A DNA stretch of 24,170 bases from Peptococcaceae bacterium UBA5356 (GTDB lineage: Bacteria > Bacillota > Peptococcia > DRI-13 > DTU073): positions 1-24,170 of the forward strand of contig DHPU01000040.1 of NCBI GenBank assembly GCA_002407935.1, in the 5' to 3' direction. The position numbers and the translations under genes were made by a program. Positions 21,407 through 24,170 of the stretch are shown in pieces; the first letter of the stretch is position 1, and each line of letters opens with the position of its first letter. Below the pieces are notes generated by a model. That model saw only the letters and a program-made list of their open reading frames with translations. It was not told where the DNA came from and searched no databases.

Positions 21407-22009
21407 ATGGCAATTTTAGTAGACGCCAGAGGAAAAGCTTGTCCTCAGCCTGTCGTTGAGACAAAGAAGGCAATTCAGTCCGCAAATGGTGAAACCGTTG
21501 TTATACTGGTGGACAATGATATTGCTTGCCGGAATCTGGAGATGATGGCGAAACAGATGGGATTGCCCTATGTTTCTGAGCAGAAAGACGGGGACTATCA
21601 GGTAACTATCGGCGGCACGGCGATCAGCACAGAGAGCTGCCCCGTTTGCGAACCGCTGACGTTTGCACCCACGGGAAAAACCGTTGTTATACTGTCTTCC
21701 AACACCATGGGCGCCGGCGATGACACCTTGGGTGCTGCGCTTATGAAGGGATTTGTTTATGCATTGACCCAGCTGGACAAAGCGCCGGACACCGTGCTGA
21801 TGTATAACGGCGGGGCAAAGCTGTCTGCCGGGGATTCCGAAAGCGTGGCCGACCTCAAGGTTCTGGAAGCGAACGGTACCGAGGTTTTGACCTGCGGCAC
21901 CTGCCTCAACCATTATGGGCTGACCGACAAACTGGCAGTCGGCTCGGTGACCAATATGTACGTCATCGCGGAAACCATGATGAAGGCAGGAAAGGTCATT
22001 CGTCCTTAA
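21407..22009 (+). CDS. yedF: YedF: sulfurtransferase-like selenium metabolism protein
   Basis: A 200-residue two-domain protein. The N-terminal TusA-like domain (1-75) has the CPxP motif KACPQPVVETKKAI with C12. The C-terminal DsrE-like domain (about 85-200) starts KTVVILSSNTMGAGDD and has CGTC further on (TCGTCLNHYGL). This architecture is the YedF family found in bacteria that use selenium; it is thought to handle selenium or sulfur between carrier and acceptor. AAAGGAGG lies 8 nt before ATG 21407, and a 56-bp gap without terminator separates it from the reductase gene. From here on the codons are visibly richer in G and C than in the sao genes. A 17-nt exact repeat occurs at 21492-21508 and 21678-21694. 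Confidence 0.92.
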   Translation: MAILVDARGKACPQPVVETKKAIQSANGETVVILVDNDIACRNLEMMAKQMGLPYVSEQKDGDYQVTIGGTAISTESCPVCEPLTFAPTGKTVVILSSNTMGAGDDTLGAALMKGFVYALTQLDKAPDTVLMYNGGAKLSAGDSESVADLKVLEANGTEVLTCGTCLNHYGLTDKLAVGSVTNMYVIAETMMKAGKVIRP

Positions 22010-22055
22010 AATACGGTAAAACTGCCTTTTACACAGAAAGGAAGAGAAAACTGCT

Positions 22056-23183
22056 GTGATATACTTTGACTCAGCGGCAACCAGTTTTTTGAAACCGGAC
22101 TGCGTGGCGCAGGCAGTGTTTGAGGCCATGCACACCATCGGTTCGGTAGGTCGGGGCGCGCACCAGGCAACCCTGTCCGCCTCCCGCGTCGTCTACGGGT
22201 GCAGGGAGCAGGCGGCAGAGCTGTTTGGTCTGTCTGACCCGCAGCGGATGGCCTTCACCAAGAACTCCACCGAAGCGCTCAACATTGCCATTGCTGGGTT
22301 GGTTTCCCCATCTGACCATGTGATTACAACCGCATTGGAACATAACTCTGTCCTGCGGCCGCTGTACCGTACGGGGGCAGAGCTCAGCATTCTTTCTGCC
22401 GATCAGAACGGCTGCATTGATTATGGGGATTTTGCGAAAAATTTGCGTCTAAATACGAAGGCTGTCATTTGTACCCATGCCTCTAATGTAACCGGAAATC
22501 TGCTGAATATCGGGTATATCGGTGCCTTCTGTCGGGCGCATGGGCTTTTGTTTATTCTGGATGCGTCTCAAACGGCAGGGGTGTTCAATATTAATATGGA
22601 ACAAATCGGCATTTCGGTGTTGTGCTTTACCGGCCACAAGAGCCTTTTGGGGCCGCAGGGTACAGGCGGGCTGTGTGTGGCGCAGGACGTGATCATTCCT
22701 TCTTTACTCGTTGGCGGCAGTGGGGTGCATACTTTTTCCAAGGAACACCCGCACGATATGCCGACCGCGTTGGAGGCAGGTACTATGAATGCCCACGGTA
22801 TAGCCGGACTTTCTGCTGCACTGGCTTTTCTGAAAGAAAAAGGTGTTGATTCGCTTTGTGCACATGAACAGTACCTTGCCGGTCGTTTTTATAACGGCGT
22901 TAAGGATATTATGGGAGTGAGGATCTACGGTGATTTCTCCACACCGAACCGGGCGGCAATTGTAGCTTTGAACCTGGGTGACGAGGACGCGGGCGCGGTT
23001 TCCGATGCACTGTATGAAGACTATGGCATTTGCACCCGCGCCGGGGGCCACTGCGCCCCCTTAATGCATGAGGCGTTTGGTACGTCGCGGCGGGGCATCG
23101 TGCGGTTCTCCTTTTCCCCGTTTAATACAGAGGAGGAAATTAATATCGGCATCAAAGCGGTAAGGGAACTTGCCGAGGAATAG
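22056..23183 (+). CDS. Class V aminotransferase: cysteine desulfurase / selenocysteine lyase-like
   Basis: A 375-residue PLP enzyme of the NifS/CsdB type, releasing sulfur or selenium from cysteine or selenocysteine. It begins IYFDSAATSFLKP. H141 (ICTHASNVTGNLL) stacks on PLP, D169 (FILDASQTAG) binds its pyridine nitrogen, and K195 (FTGHKSLLGPQG) is the Schiff-base lysine. C333 in CTRAGGHCAPLMHEAFG is the persulfide-forming cysteine in the group II position. GTG start at 22056 with AGGAAGAG upstream. Placement between yedF and a DUF3343 gene is a standard selenium/sulfur trafficking arrangement. No selA, selB or selD is seen in this window. Confidence 0.9.
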   Translation: MIYFDSAATSFLKPDCVAQAVFEAMHTIGSVGRGAHQATLSASRVVYGCREQAAELFGLSDPQRMAFTKNSTEALNIAIAGLVSPSDHVITTALEHNSVLRPLYRTGAELSILSADQNGCIDYGDFAKNLRLNTKAVICTHASNVTGNLLNIGYIGAFCRAHGLLFILDASQTAGVFNINMEQIGISVLCFTGHKSLLGPQGTGGLCVAQDVIIPSLLVGGSGVHTFSKEHPHDMPTALEAGTMNAHGIAGLSAALAFLKEKGVDSLCAHEQYLAGRFYNGVKDIMGVRIYGDFSTPNRAAIVALNLGDEDAGAVSDALYEDYGICTRAGGHCAPLMHEAFGTSRRGIVRFSFSPFNTEEEINIGIKAVRELAEE

Positions 23184-23201
23184 AGAGACAGAGGACAAAA
23201 A

Positions 23202-23441
23202 ATGAAGCGAAAAAAAACCGAGCGGATCGTTATTATCTTTAAAACGACAACAGCCGCACTCCAAATGGAAAAGGCTGCAAAGGCAGAAGGGATAGACGGA
23301 CGACTGATCCCCGTGCCTAAAGAAATAACTGCAGGCTGCGGATTGGCCTGGAGCGCTCCCGCCGAAACGGAGGGAGCGCTTCACGATCTGATAAAACGTC
23401 ACGGTATTACGCCGGAGGGAATACAAAAACTGATGCTGTAA
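23202..23441 (+). CDS. DUF3343 protein, putative Se/S carrier
   Basis: A 79-residue protein with the DUF3343 pattern: an N-terminal strand and helix (IVIIFKTTTAALQMEKAAKA), a central LIPVPKEITAGCGLAWSA with one cysteine, and a short C-terminal helix. The invariant PVP-x-x-I-x-x-x-CG-x-A motif places the cysteine on a loop, consistent with carrying sulfur or selenium from the desulfurase to YedF or another acceptor. It follows the desulfurase gene by 18 bp with AGAGGAC upstream. It is the last gene of the long plus-strand cluster. No strong terminator is visible after it before the convergent gene. Confidence 0.87.
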   Translation: MKRKKTERIVIIFKTTTAALQMEKAAKAEGIDGRLIPVPKEITAGCGLAWSAPAETEGALHDLIKRHGITPEGIQKLML

Positions 23442-23537
23442 TTGCTTCCATTTTACATTTTCAAGTGAGCAGATATAATTATTGCGACCCACAACAGGAC
23501 ATCTGAGTTTTTGGGGTTATTTTTTTGTGTTGTTCTT

Positions 23538-23975
23538 CTATACTTTTTTCCTTAATTTTAATTGTAATCCTGTAAATAATAATATAGATGGAATAAATAA
23601 TAATATTATCCCCACAAGTTTGTTGTTTGAAAAAATGTACAGCAATGGGAAAAAGGAAAAGTTAAAAATTGAGTAATATCCATTTGGTAATATATTTAAT
23701 ATTTCGCTGAAAAACCATACGCTTATAAGAATAAGGGAAACTACCGAAACAGATAAGGCATTTGTTAGTATTAAACCTTGATCTTTTAAGTTAAATCCTG
23801 TTAATAAATATATTGCTGCTATTATTAACGTTAATGTAGAATATGCAAATATCTTTTGAGGAATTGTGCAAATGATTTTTGATATACTCCCATCATTTAG
23901 GTTAATAAATATAAACATAGCAATAAAGCTTAGACATGTGTGTACTAATAGGGCTATCACATTATTTTTAAACAT
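23538..23975 (-). CDS. Small multipass membrane protein of unknown function
   Basis: A 145-residue very hydrophobic protein with about four to five membrane segments (about 6-25, 42-61, 72-90, 105-118, 120-138) and a basic C-terminus (KLRKKV). I recognise no family motif. It starts at ATG 23975 on the minus strand, 10 nt after AAGGAGG. It is convergent to the selenium gene cluster and A+T-rich, unlike those genes, so it belongs to a different unit continuing from the right edge. Confidence 0.55.
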   Translation of the reverse strand: MFKNNVIALLVHTCLSFIAMFIFINLNDGSISKIICTIPQKIFAYSTLTLIIAAIYLLTGFNLKDQGLILTNALSVSVVSLILISVWFFSEILNILPNGYYSIFNFSFFPLLYIFSNNKLVGIILLFIPSILLFTGLQLKLRKKV

Positions 23976-24022
23976 TTTTCATTTTCCTCCTTACAAATCT
24001 TTAAATGAGATATAAATAGGTG

Positions 24023-24063
24023 GGAAAGAGAATAGCGATTTCATTCTCTTTCCTTCTTTTCTC
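24023..24063. terminator. 11-bp hairpin upstream of the membrane-protein gene
   Basis: GGAAAGAGAAT (24023-24033) pairs perfectly with ATTCTCTTTCC (24043-24053). On the plus strand it is followed by TTCTTTTCTC, so it would terminate plus-strand transcription. On the minus strand it lies in the leader of the small membrane protein and lacks a T-run. The remaining bases to the window end hold nothing I can support. Confidence 0.4.
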
Positions 24064-24170
24064 ATCGCTCCGACTTACTATTGATTGATTTAAACACTCC
24101 TTTGCATGAACATATCTGGAATCAATATTATTATCTGCATTTCTATCTTGTGATCCTTACCGTTGTAAAG

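Noticed and set aside
24001..24160. Open minus-strand frame at the right edge (about 50 codons, no start codon)
   Set aside because: No start codon or ribosome binding site, and an 11-bp hairpin sits within it; cannot be judged without the neighbouring sequence.
1..24170. CRISPR arrays, tRNA or rRNA genes
   Set aside because: No regularly spaced repeats, and no cloverleaf or rRNA-like sequence noticed on reading either strand.

Overview
The window looks like chromosome from an anaerobic, low-to-moderate G+C Bacillota (Clostridia or Negativicutes). The grounds are strong AGGAGG-type ribosome binding sites, a BlaI/M56 pair, an ECF sigma factor with a DUF4367-like partner, a Ctc-type L25, and oxygen-sensitive 2-hydroxyacyl-CoA dehydratase-type Fe-S enzymes. 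I cannot name the genus.

Left part (1-12.7 kb): a patchwork of unrelated accessory genes and mobile-element debris. It begins with a possible RNA-methyltransferase tail and terminator. Next is an apparently intact IS (148-1870, 30-bp terminal inverted repeats, IS1634-like transposase), then a second degenerate methyltransferase-like tail with its own terminator. A possible small structured RNA (two hairpins with the same GTAAAA loop) precedes a KilA-N gene. After these come a SEC-C protein, an ECF sigma factor with its membrane partner, ribosomal protein L25/Ctc, a BlaI repressor and M56 sensor behind two operator-like dyads, a truncated IS4-type transposase pseudogene, and a minus-strand AAA/DUF4143 ATPase.

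Right part (12.8-23.4 kb): about fourteen co-directional, tightly packed genes. The first nine match, from memory, the gene set named SAO (selenocysteine-assisted organometal metabolism): saoT (thioredoxin-like), saoE (ArsP-like permease), saoC (lipoprotein ending Cys-Cys), saoX (substrate-binding lipoprotein), saoL (MerB-like lyase), saoB (second substrate-binding-like protein), saoP and saoA (ABC permease and ATPase) and saoD (DsrE-like). All reading frames here use cysteine, with no in-frame TGA. The same run continues into a BadF/HgdC-type ATPase activator and its double-cubane reductase partner, then the selenium/sulfur set yedF, a class V cysteine desulfurase/selenocysteine lyase-like enzyme, and a DUF3343 Se/S-carrier-like protein. 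A promoter and an inverted repeat lie just upstream of saoT.

Inferred working model: an ABC importer captures a soft-metal or organometal(loid) compound. SaoL cleaves the carbon-metal bond with its thiols. SaoT, SaoC and SaoD pass thiols or metal along, SaoE exports product, and the ATP-driven double-cubane reductase with the Se/S trafficking enzymes supplies low-potential electrons or activated chalcogen. The family assignments rest on motifs visible in the sequence; the joint pathway is inference. The window ends with a minus-strand small membrane protein of unknown function.
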